Shown here one piece after another: positions 43,395 to 55,000 of a stretch of DNA of 64,000 nt. Origin of the DNA: Rhodopirellula baltica. Lineage in GTDB: Bacteria > Planctomycetota > Planctomycetia > Pirellulales > Pirellulaceae. Below the pieces are notes generated by a model, which saw nothing but the letters and a program-made list of their open reading frames with translations, was not told where the DNA came from and searched no databases. The DNA lies in NCBI GenBank assembly GCA_002901265.1, contig PPHI01000037.1, positions 62,001 to 126,000 of the forward strand. The letters run 5' to 3'. Position numbers and translations under genes: made by a program. Every line of letters starts with the position of its first letter. Positions within the stretch are counted from its first letter, which is position 1.

Positions 43395-44906
43395 ATGAAG
43401 AACGCTTGGATTCCCAAAGAGATGCGGATCGCTCCCGAATTGCCACCGATCGATCCTAGACGGCAACCCAAGCCACAAACATCGCTACTGATCAATCCGT
43501 TCTATGCCAAAGACCGACATGCCAGCTTTGGTAAACACGTTCTGACACCAACCCTCGCGCTGACCAGCATCGCCAGCAGCACTCCGGACCACTGGGACGT
43601 GCAGTACTGGGACGAGAATCTGCTGCAGGGGCCGCCGCCATGCGAACCGATTCCGGCTATCGTCGGCATCTCCGTCCACCTGACGTTTGCCAAACGAGCT
43701 TACGAACTGGCCAAATGGTACCGCAGTCATGGTTCGATTGTGGTGATGGGCGGTTTGCATGTGCTTTCATGCCCTGATGAAGTCGCCCCGCATGCGGATG
43801 TTTTGGCGATCGGCGACGGAGTTCAACTTTGGGGACAGATCCTTGGCGACATCGATCGCGATGACTTGCAACCGATTTACAAAGCCGATTTCAAACGTCC
43901 GTATCGTGACGACCCTGCACCGCGGCGAGAGCTACTCGATCGACGCAGCTACTTAACCACGAGCAGCTTGATCGCGACACGCGGCTGTCACAATCGTTGC
44001 GGCTTTTGCTACTTATCCACCAAAGGGCTGCACATGCCCTATTTGATGCGTGACGTGCAACAGATCGTGGACGAGTTTCAACAAGACGACCAGCCCTACG
44101 CGGTCTTTACCGATAACAACTTGGGCTCCAAACCCGAATACCTGCGCCAACTCTGTCACGCGATTCGCCCGCTCGACAAAATCTGGAGCGCCGCGGTCAG
44201 CATCGACGTTGCAGATGATCCGACACTGGTACGCGATATGGCACTGGCCGGTTGCACCGGTGTATTCGTCGGATTTGAGTCCTTGTCGAATGACAACATC
44301 ACGGACTCGAAAAAGAAAAGCCCACGCACCGAAGACTACGCCCGACGCGTCAAACTGTTTCATCAGTATGGAATCCAAGTCAACGGAAGCTTTGTGTTGG
44401 GTTTTGATCACGACCGTGAAGACGTTTTTCGGCGGACGGTCGAGTGGGTCGAAGCGAATCGATTGGAGTGTGCGACGTTCCATATCATGACGCCTTACCC
44501 GGGCACGCCGCTGTTTCGCCAAATGGAATCCGAAGGTCGCTTGCTGCACACCGACTGGGACAAATACGACACTGCGAACGTCGTCTTCGCTCCCAAACAC
44601 TTGACGCCCGAGCAATTGGCTGAGGGCTACGAATGGTGTTACAAACGACTTTTCTCACATGCCTCGATCTGGCGAAGACGACCGAGTGATTGGCGTGCCG
44701 TCCCGGCGTACCTTGCGATGTCGTATCTCTACAAACGGTCAAACCGCTTTTGGCATTTGTTGATCAAGCATCGATGGACAGCAAGAGTTTGGCGACCGCT
44801 CGTCGAACTCACTCGCCGGCGTCACGTCAAATTTCGCAAACGCCTCGCTCAACAAACGACATCTGATCCCGCACGAAGCAGCACACTGGTCTCCGCCGGG
44901 GTTTGA
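43395..44906 (+). CDS. B12-binding-domain radical SAM protein
   Basis: 503 residues from ATG 43395; the codon before it is an in-frame TTG. The N-terminal half is a cobalamin-binding Rossmann-type domain (VGISVHLTFAKRAYELAKWY, IVVMGGLHVLSCPDEVAPHA) without an obvious DxHxxG. The radical SAM cluster motif is RGCHNRCGFCYLST (CxxxCxxC). Later blocks, VFVGFESLSNDN, NGSFVLGFDHD and FHIMTPYPGTPLF, are typical of the BchE/P-methylase-like group. The C-terminus (EQLAEGYEWCYKRLFS) fits DUF4070. Members carry out methylations or cyclisations on lipids and antibiotics; the substrate cannot be read. It lies beside, but opposite to, the isonitrile operon. Confidence 0.88.
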   Translation: MKNAWIPKEMRIAPELPPIDPRRQPKPQTSLLINPFYAKDRHASFGKHVLTPTLALTSIASSTPDHWDVQYWDENLLQGPPPCEPIPAIVGISVHLTFAKRAYELAKWYRSHGSIVVMGGLHVLSCPDEVAPHADVLAIGDGVQLWGQILGDIDRDDLQPIYKADFKRPYRDDPAPRRELLDRRSYLTTSSLIATRGCHNRCGFCYLSTKGLHMPYLMRDVQQIVDEFQQDDQPYAVFTDNNLGSKPEYLRQLCHAIRPLDKIWSAAVSIDVADDPTLVRDMALAGCTGVFVGFESLSNDNITDSKKKSPRTEDYARRVKLFHQYGIQVNGSFVLGFDHDREDVFRRTVEWVEANRLECATFHIMTPYPGTPLFRQMESEGRLLHTDWDKYDTANVVFAPKHLTPEQLAEGYEWCYKRLFSHASIWRRRPSDWRAVPAYLAMSYLYKRSNRFWHLLIKHRWTARVWRPLVELTRRRHVKFRKRLAQQTTSDPARSSTLVSAGV

Positions 44907-45063
44907 ACGCTGAAACGTTTTCGAACGAGACAGAAAGCGAAAATTGGCAAAGGACCGATTCACCGGCCAGTTCGCTGGTGTATTGTAACGGGATGATTAA
45001 AAGTGGCATTTCGACTGCACAGATCGAATCAATCCGTTGCCGCAAGCGATAGTCTCCCGACAA

Positions 45064-45795
45064 ATGACATCTGACAACAGCAAGGTTGACACCGACCGAC
45101 TCAGCCAAATCAGAACACATTGGTCCGCCGTCGTCGGTACGACACCGGCCGAAGAATGTGGTTCGACGGAAATTCAACGTGAGTTGTTACTACGATATGC
45201 AGGCCCAGCTTACCGGTACCTCTTGGCGATGGTGCGGGACCCAGACGTTGCAGACGATCTATCGCAAGAGTTTGCCTTTCGCTTCATCCGTGGTGATTTC
45301 CAGAAAGCTTCACCCGAGCGAGGACGTTTTCGCGACTACTTGAAACGCGCCTTGATCAACCTGGCGAACGACCATTTCCGGCGTCTAAAAAAGTCTCCTA
45401 TCGTCGCGTCAGTCCACTCACCCCACAGTCAAGAACCGTCATACGCCTCTAAAATCGAAGCGATGTTCGACGAAGACTGGCGGCGAGAACTTCTTTGTCG
45501 AACATGGACTGCCATGGACGCCGCCGATGTTACTTCGCAAACCTGCTACTCGGTCATCTTAAAACTACGAACACAGCACCCGACTCACAACTCGAAATCG
45601 CTGGCTATTTTGGCGGGTGAACAGCTCGAACGTGAAGTCACTGCCGCGTGGCTGCGTCAGAATCTCAAACGTGCGCGCGACCGCTTCTGTGAACTGATGC
45701 GGGTTGAAGTCCAAAACACGCTGCTGTTCGCCGGAACTGAAGAAGTCGAATCGGAACTGCAACTACTCGGACTACAAAAGTACAGCCGCGTCTAA
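45064..45795 (+). CDS. ECF-type RNA polymerase sigma factor
   Basis: About 243 residues from ATG 45064. Region 2 is recognisable: ELLLRYAGPAYRYLLAMVRD, VADDLSQEFAFRFI, RGRFRDYLKRALINLANDHF. The C-terminal region 4 is diverged but a helix-turn-helix is plausible at NSKSLAILAGEQLEREVTAA. Planctomycetes have many such ECF factors linked to Ser/Thr kinases. The gene converges with the large kinase gene and their coding ends overlap by 24 bases (45772-45795), which keeps the pair physically tied. Confidence 0.85.
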   Translation: MTSDNSKVDTDRLSQIRTHWSAVVGTTPAEECGSTEIQRELLLRYAGPAYRYLLAMVRDPDVADDLSQEFAFRFIRGDFQKASPERGRFRDYLKRALINLANDHFRRLKKSPIVASVHSPHSQEPSYASKIEAMFDEDWRRELLCRTWTAMDAADVTSQTCYSVILKLRTQHPTHNSKSLAILAGEQLEREVTAAWLRQNLKRARDRFCELMRVEVQNTLLFAGTEEVESELQLLGLQKYSRV

Positions 45796-48702
45796 TGGGA
45801 TAGCATCCACATCGAACCCCTTGCCATTAAACCGGAACAATCGCCGATCGCACCGAGAAAGTTGAGAAGTCATTATCTTTTCGATCGGTTCACAACCGAT
45901 TGCGGTCTGCGACAACAAAAGTTCGCCGGGCTGACCACCGTTGACCATCCGAATCGCATCCTCGAACGTTTCTCCAAAGTACTCGATCTGTCCGTTGATA
46001 TTCATCATCACAGCCGGACCAACGTGAATCGCTATTTTCAATTTGTCGATGGGCTGAACCTCCTTCCTCACCTTTGCGATTACAGTGATCGCATCAGCCG
46101 CATCGTGAAAAACCGAGACGGTTGTTTCTCCGATCGTCTTAATACATCCGCCCTTGCCCCGTGAGACAAGGTCTCGAACGATTTGCAGAAAGTTTCGAGT
46201 GTTTTCGAAACCGTCTTCTTCCGTGACCATTCGGCCTTCGCTACATCTTTCCATAACAACGAATGCCACCCCAGACAAAGTTGTGGCATGGTCCGTCGCT
46301 GGAATCTCGTCAGGAAACAATCGTCGAAATGTTGACAAGGAAGCGACCTCTGCTGCTGTCAATAACTCGGATTGCTTGCCCATACGCTCGATCCGTATTA
46401 GCAATTCTCTGTCAAATCGATTGACCAAGGTCAACGACTGGTCCGGTAGCTTTAAACTTAAAGTCGTAAGGTTGTCCGATCCATCGCCGAAGACGATCTC
46501 GGTCCGATCGATGTTACATTGCGATACGATTTCTAAGTCGACCGAGGAAGACAACTGAGGACTACCGACTTGATAACGCCCCTCGATCAGTGAAAGTGAC
46601 AACTCGCGACTGGAATGTGGTTTCAAAAGCAATTGCGTGACGACACGTGGTTGATGCCATGGACCGCCAATACAGTAAATCTGCGTCTCTGATTGGCGTA
46701 GCCGTGGGTGCGCTCGAAAAACGAGTTCCACGCGGTGGGCAAGATCATTGTGAAACTCACAACCACAAACCTGACACCGACCATGTGTCGTCACATCATG
46801 GAGCTTGTTGACATGAGAGGTCGGAACCTGACAAGACGGACAATGAATTTCCCAACGATGCTGCAACAATCCTTGATGTGCCGCATGGATACAAGCTTGA
46901 ATCGTTGCTTCATTCGAAAACCCAAGTTTGCGTGCCAATTGAACAGGTCGAATCCGTCCGACAGTTTGTACCGAACCGCGACGAACCAATCGCGACAGTT
47001 CGATCAGCACAGCCGGGTCAACACCGACCTTTGCAAGTTGTGAAACGATTTCATCAATCCTTCTTGCGGATTTTCGCCCAATCTTATTTGCCGACTCATA
47101 AACATCCTCAATCGCAATCGTCTTCGAATCCGGCATGACTTCGGTGTCAGAGCCATTCGGCCCAAGCACTGAATCAATGCGCCGATAGACACGATCGAAT
47201 GAACGCATTGCGACTCGCCCGAGACGACACTGTGTTAACCAGCGTCCGAATCGGTTTCTTGGTAGCACCTCAAGCCGATGCAATAGCGTGGTGCCTCTGC
47301 CGCGGCGAAAGAGCTGCACCGTACTTGTCGCTGACAGCAATGGCCCATGCGAAAAACTGCGAACCACCGAAAAAGAGTTTGGCTCGATCCATTCGAACGG
47401 CTCTTCAACCCATGAAAAAGTCAGGCCAGCGACTCGAGCTTCACAGTGACGTCGCATCGTTCCCTGGTCTCCCGAAGCGATGCTGTACTCCACCGCCGGA
47501 AGCTCGACCGCATGATTCATCCGGTCCGTATTTGAAACGTATTGCCAAACGACGCTTGGTGAAGCTTGCATCTCGCACACCAACTCAAACGTCAATGGTG
47601 CCTCGCCTTCCGATTGGCGAACGAGTCCAGTCGTTTCCAACCGTGTCGGCTCACCCGCCAAGATCGCTTCAAGCACAACAAGAAAATCGTGTACGTCGAC
47701 AAATCGATGAGTTGGACTTTTCGCGAGCATCTTTGCAACCAATTGGCTGACCGGCTTGCTAACCCCGGCAACAATGGCATCGAGCTGCGGTGGTCGGGCA
47801 TACAGATGCTCGTCAGCGAGCCCTATTAAGCTGTTGGCTTCCAAAGGCGGTCGCCCCGTCAACATTTCGAACAGCGTTGCACCCAACGAATAAAGATCAG
47901 CAGCTGGCGTAGCACGCTTTTCCCCAGAGAACAATTCCGGGGCCAAGATTTCCGGTGCCATGTAGCGAGGTGTCCCGACCACTGCATTGGTGTGCGTCAA
48001 TTCAATCGACTCGACACTTCGTATCATCCTGGCGAGTCCCAGGTCCGTCAGTTTGACCGCCCCCAGCGCGATCTCATGCGACGTACTTTGATCGTGTGAC
48101 GAAAGCTTTTCTGTATCGATCAGGATGTTGGATGGCTTGACATCACGGTGGATGACACCTCGGTTGTGCAGACAAGCCAACCCGATCGCTACCTGCTGGA
48201 TCAATCGCAATGCATCGCCCTCCGCGAGCGATCCGCGCTCCCGAATCAGCTGCTGCAAGCTAATCCCTGGAATATATTCCATCGCAAAAAACATGAGCCC
48301 CTGGTCTTCGCTCACTTCAAATAGCTGAGTGATCGCTGGGCTATCGAGGTCGGCCAATAAACGGGCCTCCCTTTGAAAACGCTTTATCGCGCTAGCACTG
48401 CTTTTTATGTCCGGCCGCAAGACCTTGATGGCAACGTTGTCTCGGGCAACGAAGTCTCCTGATTCGGCCTCGGCCAAAAAAACGACTCCCATTGCGCCGC
48501 GGCCCAACTCGCGCACGATACGAAAATGACCGAGGGTTTTACCAACCAAGTGGCTTGACCAATCTTCGCTCAAGCAGCCCCGGAATCGACCAGCGGCTGC
48601 TCGTTCATCGACCTCTCCGTACCAGCTCGGCGCTTCGATGAGATCGTCTAACTCACTACGGAAGCCATCACTCGAACTCGGATCGTCTGCAAAGCTTGTC
48701 AC
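45772..48702 (-). CDS. Ser/Thr kinase fused to SRPBCC, DUF5939 and a degenerate cyclase domain
   Basis: About 976 residues from GTG 48702, which has AAAGGA five bases upstream; GTG 48720 is the alternative. The kinase domain (about 55-340) has ELGRGAMGVVFLAE, VAIKVLRP, HRDVKPSNILID, LTDLGLAR (DLG replaces DFG) and PRYMAPEIL. Next is an SRPBCC-like domain (FELVCEMQASPSVVWQYVSN), then a DUF5939-like region with a zinc ribbon (HCPSCQ, GRCQVCGCEF). The C-terminus resembles a class III cyclase (GGCIKTIGETTVSVFHDA, KIAIHVGPAVMMNINGQIEY). It lacks the first metal Asp (AFVVMERC), has GE instead of GD, and has no catalytic Asn (FEDAIRM), so it is probably a non-catalytic sensor. No transmembrane segment is seen. 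Confidence 0.87.
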   Translation of the reverse strand: MTSFADDPSSSDGFRSELDDLIEAPSWYGEVDERAAAGRFRGCLSEDWSSHLVGKTLGHFRIVRELGRGAMGVVFLAEAESGDFVARDNVAIKVLRPDIKSSASAIKRFQREARLLADLDSPAITQLFEVSEDQGLMFFAMEYIPGISLQQLIRERGSLAEGDALRLIQQVAIGLACLHNRGVIHRDVKPSNILIDTEKLSSHDQSTSHEIALGAVKLTDLGLARMIRSVESIELTHTNAVVGTPRYMAPEILAPELFSGEKRATPAADLYSLGATLFEMLTGRPPLEANSLIGLADEHLYARPPQLDAIVAGVSKPVSQLVAKMLAKSPTHRFVDVHDFLVVLEAILAGEPTRLETTGLVRQSEGEAPLTFELVCEMQASPSVVWQYVSNTDRMNHAVELPAVEYSIASGDQGTMRRHCEARVAGLTFSWVEEPFEWIEPNSFSVVRSFSHGPLLSATSTVQLFRRGRGTTLLHRLEVLPRNRFGRWLTQCRLGRVAMRSFDRVYRRIDSVLGPNGSDTEVMPDSKTIAIEDVYESANKIGRKSARRIDEIVSQLAKVGVDPAVLIELSRLVRRGSVQTVGRIRPVQLARKLGFSNEATIQACIHAAHQGLLQHRWEIHCPSCQVPTSHVNKLHDVTTHGRCQVCGCEFHNDLAHRVELVFRAHPRLRQSETQIYCIGGPWHQPRVVTQLLLKPHSSRELSLSLIEGRYQVGSPQLSSSVDLEIVSQCNIDRTEIVFGDGSDNLTTLSLKLPDQSLTLVNRFDRELLIRIERMGKQSELLTAAEVASLSTFRRLFPDEIPATDHATTLSGVAFVVMERCSEGRMVTEEDGFENTRNFLQIVRDLVSRGKGGCIKTIGETTVSVFHDAADAITVIAKVRKEVQPIDKLKIAIHVGPAVMMNINGQIEYFGETFEDAIRMVNGGQPGELLLSQTAIGCEPIEKIMTSQLSRCDRRLFRFNGKGFDVDAIPLDAAVLL

Positions 48703-49050
48703 AGTAGTCCTTTCGAACACACGAGATGAAATTCAGATGCCATCCGCCATATCGATGCCCATCGTAGTCGATGCCATGGACGAGGTGTCAATTTCGCGTT
48801 GAGATGCTCCGTCAATGCCATGGCTTCACCAGCGAGGATTAGAGCGAGGACTTTTCATCAATCTAAGGTCAGGGAGTGCATCACCCTAACTCGCGATGAA
48901 CAAATCAAAATATTCATCGGAATCACTGTCACAGATTTGGATTGGCAGCGTAGCTGTGACAAGGATCTCATCAGCGAGTGCAGTCTGACGGCAAGTTTTC
49001 ACCGGTGATGCGTCCACCCCGCGAATCCTCCACTTGAGCCGGCTCAAATT
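48703..49050. other. Intergenic region between divergent kinase and beta-helix protein genes
   Basis: About 350 bases with no gene. It must hold both promoters of the divergent genes. I could not find a convincing promoter pair, dyad or terminator here. Confidence 0.4.
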
Positions 49051-52000
49051 ATGACGAAGCAGATGCTTTCTAAGTTCTTGACTAGAAAAAAACGTGTCCA
49101 ACGAACTCGAGCGTCAAAACGTTGGGCCCTTCGTCGACCGTTTCTCGAAGACCTTGAGCAGCGGAACTTGCTGGCCGCCATTACCGTCGACACATTTAGC
49201 GACGTTGTCGATGCATCTGACGGATTCACCAGTCTTCGCGAAGCGATCATCGAATCGAATTCCAACGGTGAGGACGACACGATCTCGCTGCCAGCGGGAA
49301 CACTTACGCTTTCGATCACGGGTTCCGGCGAGGACGCGGCTGCCACCGGCGACTTGGACATCACCGAAGACAACGCATTGACGATCATCGGTACCGCGAC
49401 CACGACCATTGATGCGAGCGGATTAAATGATCGTGTCTTCGACATCATGTCTGGAGCCAGTGTCGATCTCTCAAACGTTACGCTAACCGGTGGGATTGCG
49501 TCTGATACAGCTGGCAGTTCAGCCAGCGCGACCGGCGACGGCGGTGCGATCTTTAACGCGGGATCACTGTCGATCAACCAAGTCACCATTGACGGCAACA
49601 CCGCTGCGGGTGCCTCCGGCAGCGGAGGCGGTGTGTTCAATGCAGGAACCTTCTCGGCGATCGATTCGTCGATTATCAACAACACCGCCAATCGCGCCGG
49701 TGGCGGTATAGAAGACGCATCCAATCAGTCAGTCACGCTGACAAACGTCGCGTTGGACGACAACAACGCGGGTGTCGCCCCCGAGGCGACACCCGCACCG
49801 GGCAACGGCGGTGGACTGCACGTCACCGGAAGCGCCGAAATCACAATCACCGGTGGCACCGTCAGCGGCAACGTTGCTGGCGCTGAGGGAGGTGGACTTT
49901 GGAACTCGGCGACCGGGACGTTAACGGTCGACGGAACAACGATTGATGGGAACTCTGCGCCGACCGGTGGTGGTGTCTTCAACGATGGCGGCGTCGATGT
50001 CACTTCGCAATCCTTCTCCACAGAACTTGTCCCACTCAATAATTCCGGCGTCTCTGGTAACGTCACCGTTACCGTTGATCAGTCATCTCCCATGACTCCA
50101 ACCATTACCGTCGCTGTCAACGCTGCCGGTTTGGTTGCCAACCAACCGCACATCCAACACATCCACGGCCGTTTCGCATCAGACCTCGACCAAACCGGGA
50201 CACTTGCCAGTCCATTCGTCGGAAGCGGAGGAGTGCCCATCTCCTCACGTGTCCCGGGACCTCAAGAAGACACCAATGGCGACGGCTTCATCACCGTCGG
50301 CGAAGGCTTGGCTGCCTATGGCAACGTCCTGCTGAACCTTTCCGACCCGCAAACCCCGGCCCCACCGGCAGGCGAATCACCGCTCGAAAACTTCGACATC
50401 GCAAGCTTTCCGACCGCCCCGGACGGAACGATCGATTTCGAAATGACTTACTCGTTTGATCTGTCAGACCCTGACCAGGCGAGGCAGTTCAACAACTTGG
50501 TCCCAATGGGATTGCGTGAATACGTTGTCCACGGAGTCAATACTGACATTGATGTCGATGGCGACGGATCACCGGACGGTTATCGGGTGACGGGCCCTGC
50601 TGCTGCGGGAACGCTCAAACCGATTGGTGGCTCGGTCACGATCACCAATAGCACCATTTCAAATAACAGTGCCCAAGGTGACGGCGGCGGATTCACCAAC
50701 GAAGGCGGCATGATGACTGTCGTCGACAGCACCGTCAGTGGCAACACCAGCGGCGGCGACGAACCGGGCGAAGGTGGTGGTGGCTTCGCAAACTTTGGCG
50801 GCACGCTCGAAATCACCGATACCAACATCACCGCAAACACGGCGACCACAGGACTTGGCAACGGCGGCGGTATTTTGAACAACGACGGTGGAACCTTGGT
50901 GGTCAGCGGTGGCACCATCTCTGGTAACTCCGCCGCACGCGCCGGCGGCGGTGTCGAAAACGCCGGAACCGCAACCTTCGATTCGGTCGAACTGGACCAA
51001 AACAGCACCGGCATTAACGGCGGGGCGTTGCACACGTCAGGGCCTTGGACCGCGACGTTCGTTAACTCGACCGTCACTTCCAATACGGCGGGCGCCGAAG
51101 GTGGCGGCCTGTGGAACAGCGTCAGCGGGACGATGACCGTTTCCGAAACCACAGTCACCGGAAATACCGCTTCAGGCGACGATGCCGATCAGGGCGGCGG
51201 CGGTGTCTTCAATGATGGCGGACTGTTGGTCATCGGCTCCAGTACGATCGGAAATAACATCGCCGACGGGACGAGTGGGTCAGGCGGAGGCATCTTGAAC
51301 CTCGGCGGCGAACTGACAGTGACCGCGACCACAATCAGCGGCAACACCGCCAATCGCGCCGGTGGCGGTATCGAAGCGACCGACGGAAGCCAAACGACGC
51401 TTGCTAATTCCGACTTACAAAACAACGTAGCTGGACCAGTGGGAACAGCCGCTCCCGGCAACGGCGGCGGATTCCATATCAGCGGCGATGGGAATGCCTC
51501 TGTTACTGGCGGCACCGTCACTGGCAATAGCGCCGCAGCCGAAGGCGGCGGCCTTTGGAACGGGGCTGGCATGATGATGGTCAGTGGTACGACGTTCGAA
51601 AACAATACGGTCAGCGGAGAAGCGGACGACAACGGTGGCGGCGCGCTGTTCAACAACGGCGGAGCACTGCAACTCGATGATGTAACGGTTGCAAACAACA
51701 CCGCGACGGGGTCTCGTGGTGGTGGTGCTGGCGTGATGAACGTTGCGGCCGGAACGTTGACAATCCGTAATAGCAGCTTCATCGATAACGAAGCCGCGGG
51801 CACGATGATGGGTGATGGCGGGGGTGCCGTCCTGAGCCTTGATGGCATCGTCGACATCGCCGATAGCACCTTCACCGGTAACACCGCATTGGGCGTTTCT
51901 GGCAGCGGTGGCGGAATCCTTGCACGAACGGGCCAGTTAACCCTCGTCGACTCCACACTCAGTGGAAACCTAGCTAACCGTGCTGGCGGCGGAATCGAAA

Positions 52001-55000
52001 TTGGCTCCGTTGATTTGTTGCTCGATAACGTAGTGCTCGGCGGCGAAACCGTTGACGACGGAAATTCGGTTGCGGGCAGCACTGCGAATCCGGGTAACGG
52101 AGGCGGGCTTCATGTGACTTTTGATTCTCAAGTCACGGTCGTTGGCGGTCTGGTCGCGAATAACTCGGCTGTCGAAGGTGGCGGACTTTGGAACTCCGCA
52201 ACCGCCGCGATGACCGTCGACGGAACCACGATTCGTGACAACGTTGCAACCGGCGACGCGGCTGACCAGGGTGGCGGCGGTGTTTTTAACGACGGAGGCC
52301 AGCTGTCGATCGAAAACGCGACTATCAGTAACAACATCGCCAACGGCACAAGTGGTTCTGGCGGTGGAATTTTGAACCTCGGCGGCATGCTTTCGGTGAA
52401 CGAAACGGTGATCGGGGGCAATACTGCGAATCGAGCCGGCGGCGGGATCGAAGTCACTGCGGATAGCGCCACATGGCTGACCGATGTCACGCTCGGATCC
52501 AACGACACTGGCAGCACCGGAAACTCTGTCAGTGGAAATGCGAACCCAGGAAATGGCGGTGGGTTGCATATCAGTGGCAACGGAGTTGTCACGATCCTGG
52601 GCGGACTTGTTGCAGGTAATACTGCGGTCGAAGGCGGCGGACTTTGGAACTCTCCGTCTGGTTTGCTAACCCTGACATCAGTCTCGCTCGAGAACAATTC
52701 GGCGATCCGCGGTGGAGGCGTCTTCACCCAGCCGTCCACCACCGGTGCGACCACGATTATCAATTCGAATCTCGTCAATAACCAAGCAACCGGCGATGAA
52801 GTGACTGATGGTGGAGGCGGGATCCATAATCAGGGAACCCTTTCTATCATCGCCTCAAACCTCTCTGGCAATATTGCCAACGGGGCGGCAGGTAGCGGCG
52901 GCGGGATCGCCAACGCAGGCGAGCTTTCGATCACAAGTTCAACGCTCGATCAAAATATTGCGAATCGTGCCGGTGGCGGCATCGAGGCCTTAGACGGTTC
53001 GACGACGTCGCTCAACGGTGTCGACCTAACCGATAACGTTGCCGGTCCCGACGGGGCCGCGGCTCCTGGAAATGGTGGAGCCGTACATGTTAGCGGCGCC
53101 GGGAATGTATCGATCATCGATGGTCTAATTGCGAACAACGTTGCCGCCCGCGAGGGAGGTGGACTTTGGAATGGTTCGGGCACGATGTCAGTTAGCGGTA
53201 CACGGCTGGAAGCTAATGTTGCCGCCGGCGACGCCGCCGACGATGGTGGTGGCGCGTTATTTAACAACGGCGGCACACTGATCATCACCGACGCAATCAT
53301 CCAATTGAACCAAGCGACGGGCGCCAGTGGCTCGGGCGGCGGATTGCTGAATTTGGGAGGGACGGTCGTTATGACAGACACCTCCTTCTCGCAAAACACC
53401 GCGAATCGCGCGGGCGGTGCAATCGAGGTTACCTCCGGTTCTTCCACCAGTTTGCTTCGCACCAATCTGGTGAACAATGTGGCCGGTCCGGTCGCCACAG
53501 CCGCTCCTGGAAATGGTGGCGGGATTCATATCTCTGGCGATGGCAGCGTCCTCGTGGACCGATCCAACATCGAGGAAAACTCAGCTGCGAATGAAGGCGG
53601 TGGTCTTTGGAACAGCGCATCAGGGCGACTCGATCTTCATTCGTCTACCGTGCATTCAAATGCGGCGCCAGTTGGCGCTGGTGTGTTCAACGATGAAGGC
53701 TCCGGAACAACAACGATTGTCAACTCGACCATCGCCGAAAACGTCGCTTCGGAAAACGGTGGTGGGATCGGGATCGCTGGCGGATCCGTTCAAGTGACCA
53801 GTTCAACCATTGCCGGAAATACGGCAAACTCAGGTGGCGGAGCGTTGATCGACTCAGCCGGCTTGCTGACTGCCGTGAACACGATCTTCGGCAGCAACTC
53901 TGCCGTGACAGGTGCTGATCTATCGGGCAGCCTGATCAGTGGTGGTAACAATTTGATTGGTGACTCAACCGACGTAACCGTCACGCCGATGGCATCGGAT
54001 GTGATCGATGTCGATCCCTTACTGGGCACGCTCAGCGATAACGGTGGATCGACACTGACGATACCGCTGCTTGATGGCAGTCCCGCACTCGCAGCAGGCG
54101 TGATTGCCGGAGTTCCTGTGGATCAACGCGGGATCTCACGTCCCCAAGGAAACGGAACAGATATCGGGGCATTCGAATCGGACCTGTCAGGCTCATCGAA
54201 CGCTGTACCGTCATTGTCAATTTCTGTCCAACAAACGTCAGTAGACGAAGGTGATTCGGGGAGTGCCTCGTTCACATTCCTCGTCACACGTTCAGGAAAT
54301 ACGAGTACCGCACTGACCGTTGACTATGCCGTCCAAGGGGGCGAAGTGAATCCGGTTGACGCGGCCGATTTCGGCGGAACATTCCCAGCCGGAACCATCA
54401 CATTCGCCGCGGACGAGATCACAAAATCAATTGAGCTGGCAATTTCGGGAGACACGGTTGTTGAGGGAAACGAGAGTCTCCAAATCGTCCTCAGTAATGC
54501 CACTGGAAACGCAAACATTCTCGTTGGAAGCGTCCTCGGAACGATCAATGATGATGATCTCGATGGCGATGGTGACACCCAAATCATTATTCCAGACCAG
54601 ATTCTCGGAGCCCAACGCATCCCTGGGAATAACTTGCCTACGGCGATCGTCTTCCAAGCTCAGCTCGATACCACTATCAATATTTTTCCTGTCGGCACGG
54701 TGGACCTTCGTGAAACCATTCGCATTCTCGATGGCAACCTGCAGCAAATCAGCCAAGTCGATCGTGGTGTAACCACCGCAAATCTCGAATCTGGCGGACT
54801 CTATGCGATTGTCTTTGAACCACAATCGATGGATCGACTATTCATTGTCCAGGCAAACCGAAATGGCAATCCGTTTGCAAATTCCCCAACAAACATCTTT
54901 GCATCAACGGATACCGATGGCAGTGGCGAGACCACCCCGTCGGATGCATTGCGCATCATCAATGCCCTGGCAAGACAAGGCGAAGGCGAATCGGTAGTTG

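Noticed and set aside
49800-53600. CRISPR-like or non-coding repeat array
   Set aside because: The repeats are in-frame coding repeats of a beta-helix protein, imperfect and without spacers.
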